Below are positions 7,522 to 16,407 of a stretch of DNA of 28,584 bases, one piece after another. The translations under genes were made by a program, and so were the position numbers. This stretch comes from Candidatus Moranbacteria bacterium RIFCSPLOWO2_12_FULL_48_12. GTDB lineage: Bacteria; Patescibacteriota; Minisyncoccia; Moranbacterales; UBA1568. The notes beneath the pieces were generated by a model, which saw only the letters and a program-made list of their open reading frames with translations, had not been told where the DNA came from and did no database searches. Within the stretch, counting starts at the first letter, position 1; each line of letters starts with the position of its first letter. The stretch lies in the NCBI GenBank assembly GCA_001784735.1, contig MFSB01000027.1:1-28584 (forward strand), written 5' to 3'.

Positions 7522-9792
7522 ATGCAAACCTTTTTCAAAAGCCTGGAAAATCGCGTTTATGGCATTTTGACTGCTCTCATCGCGACCCTGACCCTTCTTT
7601 TTATCGCCTTGCAAGTAAATGGGCTCACCCTGCTTCGTCTGACGGCCAGCAATGCCGATTTTTATTTTGGTTTTGTCGTAGCCGCCGTACTGACCATAGG
7701 CTGTATCGCCTACTTTTCTCTGCATTTTGACTGGAAGAAACAGCTTGCTATCGTGCTTCTCATCTGGCTCCCCAGTACCCTTACCCTCGCTTATGGATTG
7801 AGTGTTTCTCGCCATTTTCATTATATTTTCTTCATAGCCCTCGGTGTCTATGTTATTTTTGCCGGCATACTTATCTCCGCTCTTTTCATCATCAAGGAAC
7901 GCTCTTCTGAAAACAGCGTGGATACGGAAGCGTTGTCTTGTAAGCAATGGCTTGTTTCCCAAGGCTTGCCGACCCTCCTGCTTATCCTCATCGTAACAGG
8001 GATGTTTTTTGTTTTCGGTCTCTCGCGCCTGACCCAGTATGCCGCGGTCGACGAACCGCTCTGGATCGATGGCCGCATTGCCAAATATTGGAAAAATATC
8101 GGAGAACGCGACTGGAAAGGAACCAATATCAGCGATAAACCCGGTATCACTGTCGCCCTCGTCACCGGCCCCGGCACACTTTTCAAATCAACTAAAGAAT
8201 ACAAAACTTTGCACTATCAAGGTGAGGTTTTCAATCTCAAAAACGATGTGGAAAGCTACTACTTCGCCTTCCGTTTTCCGCTCCTTCTTTTTGTCACGCT
8301 CATGCTGCCGCTTTTCTACTTTTTCCTAGAACGCCTGCTGGGAAGAAGGCACGCCCTTTTCAGTTTTATTTTCATCGCGCTTTCACCGGTTTTGATCGGC
8401 ATGACAAAAATCATCAATCCGGATTCATTGCTCTGGGTATTCGCTCCGCTCTCCCTCCTCTCCTATCTCATATTTTTGAAACGGGGCACTTTCCGTTACC
8501 TCATTTTCTGCGGTATCTTACTGGGTCTCGCGCTCCTCACCAAATACGTGGCCAATATTCTTTTTGTTTTTTTCCTCGGCCTGATTTTCCTCGAATACCT
8601 CTACCATCCAAAACAAGCTCTCATCCCTTTCACGCTCTACCTGAAAAAATCTCTCAAGCATTTCATTTTACTCACCTTCGTCGCACTGGCAACTTTTTAC
8701 AGCCTTTTTCCGGCTGTCTGGATTAAACCATCCAAACTGCTCACTTCCACGCTTTTGAGCCAAGCCTTTGAAAAAGTAGCGCCCCTGTTTTTGATACTTA
8801 TCGCTCTCATCCTCATCGATCAATGGATCAATAAGTCCCGTATGACGAGTATCATCTTAGGCCTGCTTCAGAAGCTCAAGCACTTTCTTGCCCTCATCAT
8901 AAACGGCGTGTTTTTCATAGCGGTCTTTTTCACCCTCTTCAATACCTGGCGCGGCATGACACCCTATGATTTTATGGACCTCCTCGCCTCGCCTAAATCG
9001 ATCATGGGCAAAAGCGATTTCATGGGCGCCTACCTCACGAACTTCTACCCGCTCCTCTTCGGCATTCCTCCGCTTGTTTTTTTCTTTCTCCTCTTGGCGC
9101 CCCTTTTCTTTTTCAAAAAATATTTCGTAGAGTCAATCGCTTTGCGCACCAGCTTTTATCTCATCGTTTTCATCCTCCTCTATTACCTCGGAACAACCGT
9201 CAATCATGTGGGAGCGATCGTCCGCTACCAGATCATCATCTTCCCGCTGGCGGCCATCATCGCCGGCATCACTCTCGAACATTCTTTGATGGCCATCCGC
9301 GAAAAACTTTCCATCAAAGCCATGCCGACGCCGGTTTTCGTAGCTTCCCTCATTATTCTTTTCGGAGGCTTGTCGCTTTTCACAACGCCGTTCCCCCTGA
9401 GTTATGCCTCGACCATGCTGTCGGCCAAATACAGCATTGATGTGAAAGATATGGGTGCGGGGAGCTATGAAGCCGCGGAGTTTCTCAACTTGCTCCCCGA
9501 TGCCGAAAATATGCTCATCTGGACAGATAAAGACGGGGTGTGCAAATTCTTCGTCGGCCGCTGCAAGCGGGGTCGCAACTATGAAACCCTGCGGAGAGAT
9601 GGGTTGGATTACATCGTTGTTTCTGCCGGAAGGGAGAGCCGGACGACCAAAATGATGGGCGGAGACATCGTCAGCAACAAGCCGGGGCTCATCCGTTTCG
9701 ATGAGTATTATGCAAAAACCAATCCGGTCTTCCAGATTCTCATCAATAATCGCCCATCGCACTTTGTCAAAGTATTCCGCTTCGAACCATAG
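7522..9792 (+). CDS. GT-C glycosyltransferase with N-terminal membrane extension
   Basis: A 756-aa polytopic membrane protein and the larger of two tandem paralogs. Residues 1-140 add about four helices not present in the 610-aa neighbour. The GT-C core then begins, with acidic pair D177-E178 (AAVDEPLWIDGRI), SDKPGITVALVTGPG, and NPDSLLW after the third core helix. A soluble C-terminal part from about residue 645 carries SYEAAEFLNLLPDAENMLIW and C674-x6-C681 (VCKFFVGRC), which could form a disulfide outside the membrane. By family it should transfer sugars from a polyprenyl-phosphate carrier. No Shine-Dalgarno precedes the ATG at 7522. It runs in the same direction as its paralog, 140 bases apart. 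GT-C membership is well supported; acceptor unknown. Confidence 0.82.
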   Translation: MQTFFKSLENRVYGILTALIATLTLLFIALQVNGLTLLRLTASNADFYFGFVVAAVLTIGCIAYFSLHFDWKKQLAIVLLIWLPSTLTLAYGLSVSRHFHYIFFIALGVYVIFAGILISALFIIKERSSENSVDTEALSCKQWLVSQGLPTLLLILIVTGMFFVFGLSRLTQYAAVDEPLWIDGRIAKYWKNIGERDWKGTNISDKPGITVALVTGPGTLFKSTKEYKTLHYQGEVFNLKNDVESYYFAFRFPLLLFVTLMLPLFYFFLERLLGRRHALFSFIFIALSPVLIGMTKIINPDSLLWVFAPLSLLSYLIFLKRGTFRYLIFCGILLGLALLTKYVANILFVFFLGLIFLEYLYHPKQALIPFTLYLKKSLKHFILLTFVALATFYSLFPAVWIKPSKLLTSTLLSQAFEKVAPLFLILIALILIDQWINKSRMTSIILGLLQKLKHFLALIINGVFFIAVFFTLFNTWRGMTPYDFMDLLASPKSIMGKSDFMGAYLTNFYPLLFGIPPLVFFFLLLAPLFFFKKYFVESIALRTSFYLIVFILLYYLGTTVNHVGAIVRYQIIIFPLAAIIAGITLEHSLMAIREKLSIKAMPTPVFVASLIILFGGLSLFTTPFPLSYASTMLSAKYSIDVKDMGAGSYEAAEFLNLLPDAENMLIWTDKDGVCKFFVGRCKRGRNYETLRRDGLDYIVVSAGRESRTTKMMGGDIVSNKPGLIRFDEYYAKTNPVFQILINNRPSHFVKVFRFEP

Positions 9793-9932
9793 TTCAAGAA
9801 AATCGCCCTGCCCGCTTTCACAACTTTGAGAGTGAAAACGGAGGTATGTTTATCGGAATTACTATAAAAACATTTGAAAGTTTAGAAAAGCCGGTAACCT
9901 CATTGTAATTATTCAAAGTAGTACCACCGGGT

Positions 9933-11765
9933 ATGACAGCCTTTCTTAAGAGATATTTTTTTCACATTTCGCTCGCCTTCATTCTTTCCGCATATTTTTT
10001 CTTCGGTATAGCACACCTTGAAAAATTCATCACTGCCGACGAACACTACTGGGTCGAAGAACGCATTCCGCAATACTGGGATGCCGTAGCGAAAAGCAAA
10101 TGGAAAAAAACGCTCATCAATGACAAGCCCGGCGTAAGCCTCGCCTTGGTTTCCGGTATAGGCTATCTGCTCCATCCTGACTCCAAGACCTTGTGCATCG
10201 AAAACAAGGCCAAAGTGCTCGTCTGCCAAACGGACCAGATAGCGGCGACGTACAGGGATTTCCGCCTCCCTATCCTGATGGTGAACGGATTTCTCCTTCT
10301 TCTTCTCTTTTTCCTCATTACCAAGCTTACGAATCCTTGGATCGCGCTGTGGACCACTGCGCTCTCGGCTCTTTCACCCATCCTTTTGGGCATCTCGCAG
10401 ATCGTGAATCCTGATAGCCTGCTCTGGTCTTTCAGCGCGGTGGCGATATTTTCTTTCTTGGCTCTTTTAAAATCCGAAGAAAAAAAATTCCTGTGGCTCA
10501 CGCTCCTCTTCACCGGTCTAGCGCTCCTTTCCAAATACACCGCCCTTATTTTGTTTCCTTTTTACTTGGCTCTGATCCTCTTGCGCTTCTTGCATACCAC
10601 CGAAGCAACAGCCGAGACCCTGCGTACCGATCTGAAGAAAGATCTCATCCGATGGATAGTCATCGTTTTCGGTTCGCTGGCTCTTTTGTGTTTTTTTCTC
10701 CCCGCTCTTATGCTCAGTCCGAGCGCTCGAGCCGCCTTTCTTCTCGCTCTCCCCAATAAACTGATCCTTTTTCTCTGCGGAGGCCTGCTCCTCGCCGGAC
10801 TCGTTTTAGACACCGCTCTTCTGAAAAACAAACTCCTCTTGTATCTCCGTACTTTCTGTCAGAAATTTCTCGCCCCCCTTTCCAGAGCAGTGCCGCTCCT
10901 CTTTCTGGGCATCTTTCTCTTCCTGATCATCGCCCGAAACTTTTTTACCGAGTGGAAAATCTTTGCACTCATTCCTTTCGACATCAAAGACCTGAGCGAT
11001 GCCCGCTACTATACTGATGTACCGAACTTCTTCGAGGCTTTCCTGCTCGAGTGGAACCCGCTGGTCTTTTCGCTCACCCCGCTCGTACTCCTGGGGTCAG
11101 CAGCCCTACTGATCACGCTTTTGGGAAAGAAAAATAATGTTTCTTTCTTTTTCGCTTACAGCTTATTCTCTTTCGTTTTTGCATACACGCTCCTCCTTCT
11201 CTTCTCCAACGTGCTCGCGACACCGCGCTACAGCGTTCTTCTCTATCCCCTTTTCGCTTTTTTGGCGGCCTTGGGCTTCTGGTCCATCCGTAAACGACTG
11301 ACCGCGCAGTGGGCGCCGCTTCTCATAACCGCGGTCATTTTCTTGGGTTCGCTCGGAAGCCTCTTCGCTCTCAAGCCTTTTTATTCCAATTACGCCAATT
11401 TTCTGCTTCCCAAAAGCGCTCTCATCAGCGATTCCTGGGGCTATGGCGGTTACGAGGCCGCACAGTATCTCAATTCCCTGCCAGACGCCGAAAACCTCCT
11501 CGCCTGGAGCGACTATTATGGCGTCTGTGAATTCTTCGTCGGAAAATGCCTCACAGCCTACTCATTCGATAAAGAAATGATGCAGCCGAATTATTATGTC
11601 CTCACGCGCCGCGGACAGATCCGCTATATGTCCCGCTACGATCGCTGGGAAGAAAAATCCGGGCTCACCGCTTATAAATATTACAACGCGCCGAATCCCG
11701 CCTGGCTTCTCGAAATTGATGGCCGACCAGGAAACTTTATCAAAGTGGTACGGGTGAGCGAATAG
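9933..11765 (+). CDS. GT-C glycosyltransferase, tandem paralog
   Basis: A 610-aa membrane protein that is colinear with residues ~141-756 of the preceding gene product. Shared blocks are A35-D36-E37 with WVEERIPQYW, NDKPGVSLALVSG, NPDSLLW, YEAAQYLNSLPDAENLLAW and VCEFFVGKC (C532-x6-C539), and the tails RPGNFIKVVRV and RPSHFVKVFRF also match. About 12 helices precede a soluble C-terminal region starting near residue 495. The pair looks like an old tandem duplication with moderate identity, presumably now specialised for different sugars or acceptors. The 140-base gap upstream has no strong promoter, and a TTTCAC/GTGAAA pair at 9816-9837 recalls the dispersed repeat. Its TAG stop is inside the arm of a terminator shared with the convergent gene. 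Confidence 0.83.
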   Translation: MTAFLKRYFFHISLAFILSAYFFFGIAHLEKFITADEHYWVEERIPQYWDAVAKSKWKKTLINDKPGVSLALVSGIGYLLHPDSKTLCIENKAKVLVCQTDQIAATYRDFRLPILMVNGFLLLLLFFLITKLTNPWIALWTTALSALSPILLGISQIVNPDSLLWSFSAVAIFSFLALLKSEEKKFLWLTLLFTGLALLSKYTALILFPFYLALILLRFLHTTEATAETLRTDLKKDLIRWIVIVFGSLALLCFFLPALMLSPSARAAFLLALPNKLILFLCGGLLLAGLVLDTALLKNKLLLYLRTFCQKFLAPLSRAVPLLFLGIFLFLIIARNFFTEWKIFALIPFDIKDLSDARYYTDVPNFFEAFLLEWNPLVFSLTPLVLLGSAALLITLLGKKNNVSFFFAYSLFSFVFAYTLLLLFSNVLATPRYSVLLYPLFAFLAALGFWSIRKRLTAQWAPLLITAVIFLGSLGSLFALKPFYSNYANFLLPKSALISDSWGYGGYEAAQYLNSLPDAENLLAWSDYYGVCEFFVGKCLTAYSFDKEMMQPNYYVLTRRGQIRYMSRYDRWEEKSGLTAYKYYNAPNPAWLLEIDGRPGNFIKVVRVSE

Positions 11766-11800
11766 GCTCTCTCTGAAAACTGAAAAGAGCCTACTGTTTT
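11763..11800 (+). terminator. Terminator whose arms carry both convergent stop codons
   Basis: TAGGCTCT (11763-11770) and AGAGCCTA (11786-11793) form an 8-bp stem with a 15-base loop, followed by CTGTTTT. The left arm begins with the TAG of the plus-strand GT-C gene. The right arm, read on the minus strand, begins with the TAG of the gene ending at 11791. The weak T run favours plus-strand termination. Confidence 0.6.
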
Positions 11801-12723
11801 ATGTCTTCTTTCCTCAAGTATTGCGGAAGAGCGATGAAGGAAATCAGCATCTGCATGAAACGAGAGAGAAGCGCCACCGTCACGGCCGTTTCCGCGCTCA
11901 CTCCGATGAGACCGAAAAAAGTGATGTAGGCCCATTCTTTGATGCCGATGTTGTTGATTGAGAGCGGCACGGCCGATATGATGGTCACGAGAAAAATGAC
12001 GGAGAGAAACGGAATGAATCCGATAGCGCTCCCGAGCGAATGGAAGAGCGCGAAATTGGAGAGCGCTATGCCAGTGAAGATAAACAGCGCCGACCAGAGG
12101 CTGGTCCGCCACCAGATATGTTTTTTCGTATAAAAAATAATCTCTTCCAAAAAACGCCGGAGCTTGTGAAATGGGAGACGAGCCACCAGTACGTGAAACC
12201 ACGACTGGCAATAGGCATATGTGATGACGAGATCGACGATGAAAAAAATGGCGAGAGCGGCGAGTATCAGGGCGAGCGGAATGCTCTCTCGTATGAAAGG
12301 AAACAAGAGCGGGCTCAAGGCGAGCGCCAGAAGCGCCATCGTCCAAAGTCCGATAAAACGATCGAAGATCACCGTGGAAAGCGCCGCGGCACGGGCCCCG
12401 GAGCGCTTGGCGAGCCAGAGACTGCGATAGGCGTCGCCGCCGAGCGTCGATGGCAGGAAATTATTGATGAACGCACCAGTGAGATACGCGAAAAATCCTT
12501 CTTTCACAGTGAAATGAAGCTCCTTCAAGCTCGCGATGATCTGCCATTTCTTCGCCGAAATAAGATTCCCAAGAAGTTGGAAAACGATATACAAAAAAAG
12601 AAACGGCAATGAAATGTCGTATATCTGCGCCCCTACCCGTTCCCAATCGACGCGCTCGATCAGCCACAAAACAAGCCCGCCACCGACAATAATTTTCACG
12701 CCAAAAAGCAGTGTCTTTTTCAT
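11791..12723 (-). CDS. LPG-synthase-like membrane protein (UPF0104/AglD-type, PF03706)
   Basis: A 310-aa membrane protein with about eight helices, of the lysylphosphatidylglycerol synthase transmembrane family. Hallmarks are the segment NNFLPSTLGGDAYRSLWL at about residues 88-105, FDRFIGLW, and PLSINNIGIKEWAYITFF near residues 250-270. In polysaccharide loci such proteins are generally proposed to move or hold lipid-linked substrates; the MprF-type catalytic domain is absent here. The gene overlaps the GT4 gene by ATGA (12720-12723), so it is translationally coupled to a cytoplasmic glycosyltransferase. Together they may make and translocate one lipid-linked sugar. Family assignment is strong; transport activity is inference. 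Confidence 0.8.
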   Translation of the reverse strand: MKKTLLFGVKIIVGGGLVLWLIERVDWERVGAQIYDISLPFLFLYIVFQLLGNLISAKKWQIIASLKELHFTVKEGFFAYLTGAFINNFLPSTLGGDAYRSLWLAKRSGARAAALSTVIFDRFIGLWTMALLALALSPLLFPFIRESIPLALILAALAIFFIVDLVITYAYCQSWFHVLVARLPFHKLRRFLEEIIFYTKKHIWWRTSLWSALFIFTGIALSNFALFHSLGSAIGFIPFLSVIFLVTIISAVPLSINNIGIKEWAYITFFGLIGVSAETAVTVALLSRFMQMLISFIALPQYLRKEDIKQ

Positions 12724-13877
12724 TTCTTTTGTATTGCCTCTTGATACAGATGGTAGTAACTGGTCGCCACATTCTTCCAGCTCAGCGCTTCGGCTCGCTT
12801 TCGGCTGGCTTGACCAAAACGGATGCGGAGCGCTTCATCGCTCATGAGCCGTTCCGATTTTTCCGCCAGATCATCAACATCTTTCATCTTCACCATAAAT
12901 CCGTTCACCCCTTCTTCCACCAGTTCCCTGGCTCCGCCCGTATCGGTCGTCACGATCGGAAGGCCTGAGGAAAGAGCCTCAAGCATGGCGTTGCTCATCC
13001 CTTCATTGAGCGATGGCAATACGAAAAGATGGGCTTTTTGATAATATGGGCGAGTTTCTTCTCGAGAGATCCTGCCCAAGAAACGGACGCTATTTCCCAA
13101 ACGCAGCTCGCGCACTATTCCCTCCAGTCTTTCTCTATCATTCCCGTCACCCATAATTTCGAGAAGCACTTGCGGATGTTTGGAAACCAGTTTCGCGACC
13201 GCTCGGATGAGATATTCAATCCCCTTTCTAGCGGTAATCCTCGTTGCTCCCAGCGTAATAACAAACTTGTCATGGGGCTGTTTGGAAGTGTCCGGAAAAA
13301 AATCATCCACACTGACTCCGTTATAAATAACGTCCAGCGCTTGTTTTTCATTCGTTTTGAGCGCCAAATTTTTCAGTCCCTCGCTCGCCGCCACCACCCG
13401 GTACGCCTGTCGCCATACCCTGCAGATGAGAGGCTTGAGAAAAGTATAGAGGAGAGAAAAACGCTCGCTGAATCCTGGTACGTCGGCTCCGCGGAGAGAC
13501 ACGATATATGGTATGTCATACCGTTTCGAGAGGCGTCTCGCCATATATCCGCACGGCACGCTGAAAAAAGCATGAATGACATCGAACTGCTCTTTCCTCT
13601 GTAGTCCACTCGCGAACTGATATCCTTTGAATGAATAGATGAGCAAATCTTTCATTGATTGATGATGCAGATTCCGTTTATTCTTTCCGATCGGTATAGA
13701 GTGGATCGTTACCCTGCCCTCTGCTGGAAAATGATGATAATCGCCATCGACGGAAGAGGTGACTAGGTGCACCTCGAGACCAGGAATTTTGGCATATTCC
13801 TTGAGCAAGTAAGCGGTAGCATTCCCCGCCCCGCCCCCGAGCGGTGGATATTCATAATTGAGAAAAAGGATTTTCAT
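12720..13877 (-). CDS. Glycosyltransferase family 4 (group 1)
   Basis: A 385-aa GT-B fold glycosyltransferase using a nucleotide-sugar donor in the cytoplasm. The N-terminal acceptor domain starts MKILFLNYEYPPLGGGAGNAT, the usual glycine-rich loop. The donor domain holds the GATRITARKGIEYLI segment and the E292-x7-E300 motif in SLNEGMSNAMLEALSSGLP, followed by TDTGGARELV. Length and domain order are normal. The ATG at 13877 has no Shine-Dalgarno. Upstream is a 102-base gap with degenerate ACTTT repeats, then ugd; downstream the stop overlaps the LPG-synthase-like gene. The sugar is not known; proximity to ugd makes glucuronate or a derived sugar a reasonable guess only. Confidence 0.88.
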   Translation of the reverse strand: MKILFLNYEYPPLGGGAGNATAYLLKEYAKIPGLEVHLVTSSVDGDYHHFPAEGRVTIHSIPIGKNKRNLHHQSMKDLLIYSFKGYQFASGLQRKEQFDVIHAFFSVPCGYMARRLSKRYDIPYIVSLRGADVPGFSERFSLLYTFLKPLICRVWRQAYRVVAASEGLKNLALKTNEKQALDVIYNGVSVDDFFPDTSKQPHDKFVITLGATRITARKGIEYLIRAVAKLVSKHPQVLLEIMGDGNDRERLEGIVRELRLGNSVRFLGRISREETRPYYQKAHLFVLPSLNEGMSNAMLEALSSGLPIVTTDTGGARELVEEGVNGFMVKMKDVDDLAEKSERLMSDEALRIRFGQASRKRAEALSWKNVATSYYHLYQEAIQKK

Positions 13878-13895
13878 AAAAGAGAGTTCCTAAAG

Positions 13896-13975
13896 CTTAT
13901 CAAGTCTTTAAAGTTTGCAAGTAAAAACTTTATGAGCTTTTGACCTTATGAACATTTCAGCTTTCTAACTTTTCA
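13896..13975 (+). repeat. Degenerate ACTTT-periodic intergenic array
   Basis: The gap between ugd and the GT4 gene contains recurring CTTT cores (AGTCTTTAA, AAACTTTATG, AGCTTTTG, CAGCTTTC, AACTTTTC) at irregular spacing of roughly 10-15 bases. It is the weakest of four such loci in the window, all reading ACTTT on the plus strand. No promoter or terminator is evident in it. Confidence 0.4.
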
Positions 13976-13979
13976 CACG

Positions 13980-15290
13980 CTACACGCCGATCCCAAAATA
14001 AGTAAAGCCTTCTTTCTCCGCCTCGCTGCGCTCCAAGACGTTGCGGCCGTCAAAGATGATGTTGCCCTTCATACGTTTCTTGAGATCTTTGTAATCAACC
14101 ACGCGGAACTCGTCCCATTCGGTACAGATAATGAGGGCATGAGCGCCCTTGAGAGCATCCGATGCTTTTTTGGTATAAACAATATTTTTGTGCTGAAGAA
14201 TTTTCTTGGTATTCGGCATCGCCACCGGGTCGAAGGCTTTGACCTTGGCTCCGGCATCGAGGAACAGGCGGATATTCTGCAGTCCCGGAGCTTCGCGGAC
14301 ATCGTCGGTGCGCGGCTTGAAGGCCAGCCCCCATACTGCGATCGTTTTGTTTTTCAGCTTGTCGCCGAAGACCTGATTCAATTTCACGAATGGTTTGATG
14401 CGCTGATCGGCATTGATTTCATCCGCCATTTCGATCAAACGGAAATGAGCATCATACTCATGGCCGGTTTTGATGAACGCTTTCACGTCCTTGGGAAAGC
14501 AAGAACCGCCGTACCCGATACCAGCATAAAGAAAACGCGCTCCGATACGGCTATCGTACCCGAGGCCTTTGGCAATTTCCTTCACATTCCCGCCGGCCAC
14601 ATCGCAAAAGTTAGCCACTTCGTTCATAAAAGTGATCTTCATGGCAAGAAAAGTATTGGCGGCATATTTGATGATTTCAGCGCTCCGCAAGTCAGTAAAC
14701 ATAACCGGACGGCCGGCGCGAGCTATCGGACGATAGACTTGTTCCATCAGTTTGCGCGCTTTGACGGATTTCGTTCCCACCACGACGCGATCAGGATTGA
14801 GAAAATCTTTCACGGCGGCTCCTTCGCGCAAGAACTCCGGATTGGAAACGACATCAAAAGGATGCCTCCCTTTGGAAGCCTTTTTGATGATTTCCTCTAC
14901 TTTTTCCGCCGTTCCCACCGGCACGGTGGATTTGTCGATAAAAATTTTATAACCGTTCAGATGCTTGCCGAAAGTCCGAGCGGCCGCAAAAACATACTGG
15001 AGATCAGCCTGTCCGGTCGCCTTGTCTTCCGGCGTTCCGACAGCCATAAAGACAACTTCAGCATCCTGAATAGCCGCTTTCAGATCCGTCGCGAAGCGGA
15101 GCCGCCCTTCTTTGACATTGCGCGCGACAATTTCTTCCAAACCGATCTCATAAATAGGGATGCCGCCTTTTTTCAGAAAAGTGATTTTTTTCCTATCGAT
15201 ATCCGCACAGATCACCGCATGTCCGATTTCCGCCATACAAGCGCCCGACACCAGCCCCACATATCCCGTCCCGAGAAAAGTCAGTTTCAT
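13980..15290 (-). CDS. ugd: UDP-glucose 6-dehydrogenase
   Basis: Oxidises UDP-glucose to UDP-glucuronate with two NAD+ in the cytoplasm, supplying an acidic sugar for surface glycans. The 436-aa length is normal. The NAD-binding GTGYVGLVSG sits at the N terminus, then VGTPEDKATGQADL, STVPVGTAEK, NPEFLREG, and the catalytic nucleophile C264 in GYGGSCFPKD. The C-terminal UDP-binding domain has WGLAFKPRTDDVREAP and ends with FDGRNVLE. A GDP-mannose dehydrogenase is possible in this superfamily, but the motif set fits UGDH better. It lies between the ArnC-like GT2 and the GT4 gene on the same strand, with 100-base gaps on both sides, so co-transcription is likely but not tight. The leader reads GAAGAAATG. 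Confidence 0.93.
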   Translation of the reverse strand: MKLTFLGTGYVGLVSGACMAEIGHAVICADIDRKKITFLKKGGIPIYEIGLEEIVARNVKEGRLRFATDLKAAIQDAEVVFMAVGTPEDKATGQADLQYVFAAARTFGKHLNGYKIFIDKSTVPVGTAEKVEEIIKKASKGRHPFDVVSNPEFLREGAAVKDFLNPDRVVVGTKSVKARKLMEQVYRPIARAGRPVMFTDLRSAEIIKYAANTFLAMKITFMNEVANFCDVAGGNVKEIAKGLGYDSRIGARFLYAGIGYGGSCFPKDVKAFIKTGHEYDAHFRLIEMADEINADQRIKPFVKLNQVFGDKLKNKTIAVWGLAFKPRTDDVREAPGLQNIRLFLDAGAKVKAFDPVAMPNTKKILQHKNIVYTKKASDALKGAHALIICTEWDEFRVVDYKDLKKRMKGNIIFDGRNVLERSEAEKEGFTYFGIGV

Positions 15291-15351
15291 TTCTTCAAGA
15301 ATTAAGAATTAAGAGTCAAAAATCATGGACAGGCAACTCAACACAATTGCC

Positions 15352-15383
15352 TCACGAATTAAAAAATATTTCTTGATTCGTGA
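15352..15383. repeat. AT-rich inverted repeat between GT2 and ugd
   Basis: TCACGAAT (15352-15359) and ATTCGTGA (15376-15383) enclose an A/T-rich 16-base centre. On the plus strand CCTTTTT follows, but no plus-strand gene needs it; on the minus strand no T run follows. The adjacent text TTGATTCGTGATTC recurs with one change at 27478-27491, and the nearby GAATTAAGAATTAAG is a 7-base tandem repeat. Confidence 0.5.
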
Positions 15384-15390
15384 TTCCTTT

Positions 15391-16332
15391 TTACTGCTCA
15401 CGAATTTCGCGGATCGAATAGTTCATCCGATTGCGGGTCTGGTAGTAATTGCGCACTACCATATCGGCCAAGAGGCCGGAAACAAAGAGCTGCACGCCGA
15501 TCAGGACAAAAAAGATGCCCACAAGCGGCCAGAGACGCTCGGAAAGCGATGCCCCAAAAAAGATTTTCAGGGTAAGCATCCAGACGAGGATGCCGCTGCC
15601 GATAGTGAAGAGAAACATCCCGCCGCCGCCGAAAAGATGGAGCGGCCGATAGGAATACTTGCGCCAGAACCAGATGGAAAGCATATCCACGAAACCTTTG
15701 ATGGCGCGTTTCCAATTGTATTTCGTCATCCCGTGGATGCGCGGATGGTGCGATACTTTGACTTCCGTCACCCGAAAGCCTTCCAACTGGAGGAGAGCCG
15801 GAATGAAACGGTGCATCTCGCCGAACAGATCCACAGAGCGGAAACATTCGCGCCGGTAGGCTTTCAGGCTGCAGCCGGAATCATGGATGTTATCCTTGAT
15901 GAGAATCTTGCGCAAGAGGTTGGCGCCGCGGGAAAAGAAACGCTTCATCAAAGAATCCTGGCGGTTGAAGCGCCATCCGGAAACGACATCGTACCCTTCA
16001 TCGATCTTCGCAAGCAGAAACGGGATATCCGCCGGATCATTCTGCAGATCGCCGTCGAGCGTGATGATGATCTCTCCCTTGGCGGCCTTGATACCGGCGT
16101 CAAATGCCGCTGTCTGACCGAAATTCTTGCGGAATACAATAAGCTTCAAAGGCGACAAGCCCCGTGTGGAAGGAAGTGTCTTGTCCCTGGAACCGTCGTC
16201 AATGAAGATTATTTCAAACAGCCGCCCAATGGATTGGGCCGCCTGTTTGATTCTCTCATGCAATTCTTTCACATCACCCTCCTCATTGTAGAGCGGAACG
16301 ACGACAGATAAATAAAGTTGGTTTTCGGACAT
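15391..16332 (-). CDS. Polyprenyl-phosphate glycosyltransferase, GT2 (DPM/ArnC/GtrB-like)
   Basis: A 313-aa GT-A enzyme that would move a sugar from a nucleotide donor to polyprenyl phosphate on the cytoplasmic face, making donors for GT-C enzymes. The GT2 domain starts SVVVPLYNEEGDV, then FIDDGSRDKT, then the metal-binding DGDLQNDP near residue 100, GWRFNRQDS, and DSGCSLKAYRRE. Two C-terminal helices (FLFTIGSGILVWMLTL and GIFFVLIGVQLFVSGLLADMV) are typical of the ArnC/GtrB subgroup. Its promoter places the start of transcription at or within one base of the ATG at 16332, so the mRNA may be leaderless. Donor sugar unknown; coding of ugd downstream suggests but does not show use of a uronic acid. 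Confidence 0.88.
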   Translation of the reverse strand: MSENQLYLSVVVPLYNEEGDVKELHERIKQAAQSIGRLFEIIFIDDGSRDKTLPSTRGLSPLKLIVFRKNFGQTAAFDAGIKAAKGEIIITLDGDLQNDPADIPFLLAKIDEGYDVVSGWRFNRQDSLMKRFFSRGANLLRKILIKDNIHDSGCSLKAYRRECFRSVDLFGEMHRFIPALLQLEGFRVTEVKVSHHPRIHGMTKYNWKRAIKGFVDMLSIWFWRKYSYRPLHLFGGGGMFLFTIGSGILVWMLTLKIFFGASLSERLWPLVGIFFVLIGVQLFVSGLLADMVVRNYYQTRNRMNYSIREIREQ

Positions 16333-16338
16333 GGCTTT

Positions 16339-16367
16339 ATCTTAGCGTAAAATCAGTAAAAAAGCAA
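16339..16367 (-). promoter_or_regulatory. Promoter of GT2, predicted leaderless
   Basis: On the minus strand TTGCTT (16367-16362) and TAAGAT (16344-16339) are 17 bases apart. The expected transcription start, about 7 bases below the -10 box, falls on the ATG at 16332. It lies in the 75-base gap after ahcY. Confidence 0.55.
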
Positions 16368-16407
16368 AAACCTCTGCCCAAAAATACACCTCCAAAATGA
16401 GAAGGGA

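Noticed and set aside
14139..15305. 388-codon open frame on the plus strand opposite ugd, and similar long antisense frames opposite the GT2 gene (15325-16311), ahcY (16642-17553) and metK (19079-20068)
   Set aside because: They lie fully opposite strongly conserved genes, show no recognisable domains, and arise from codon bias that avoids antisense stops.
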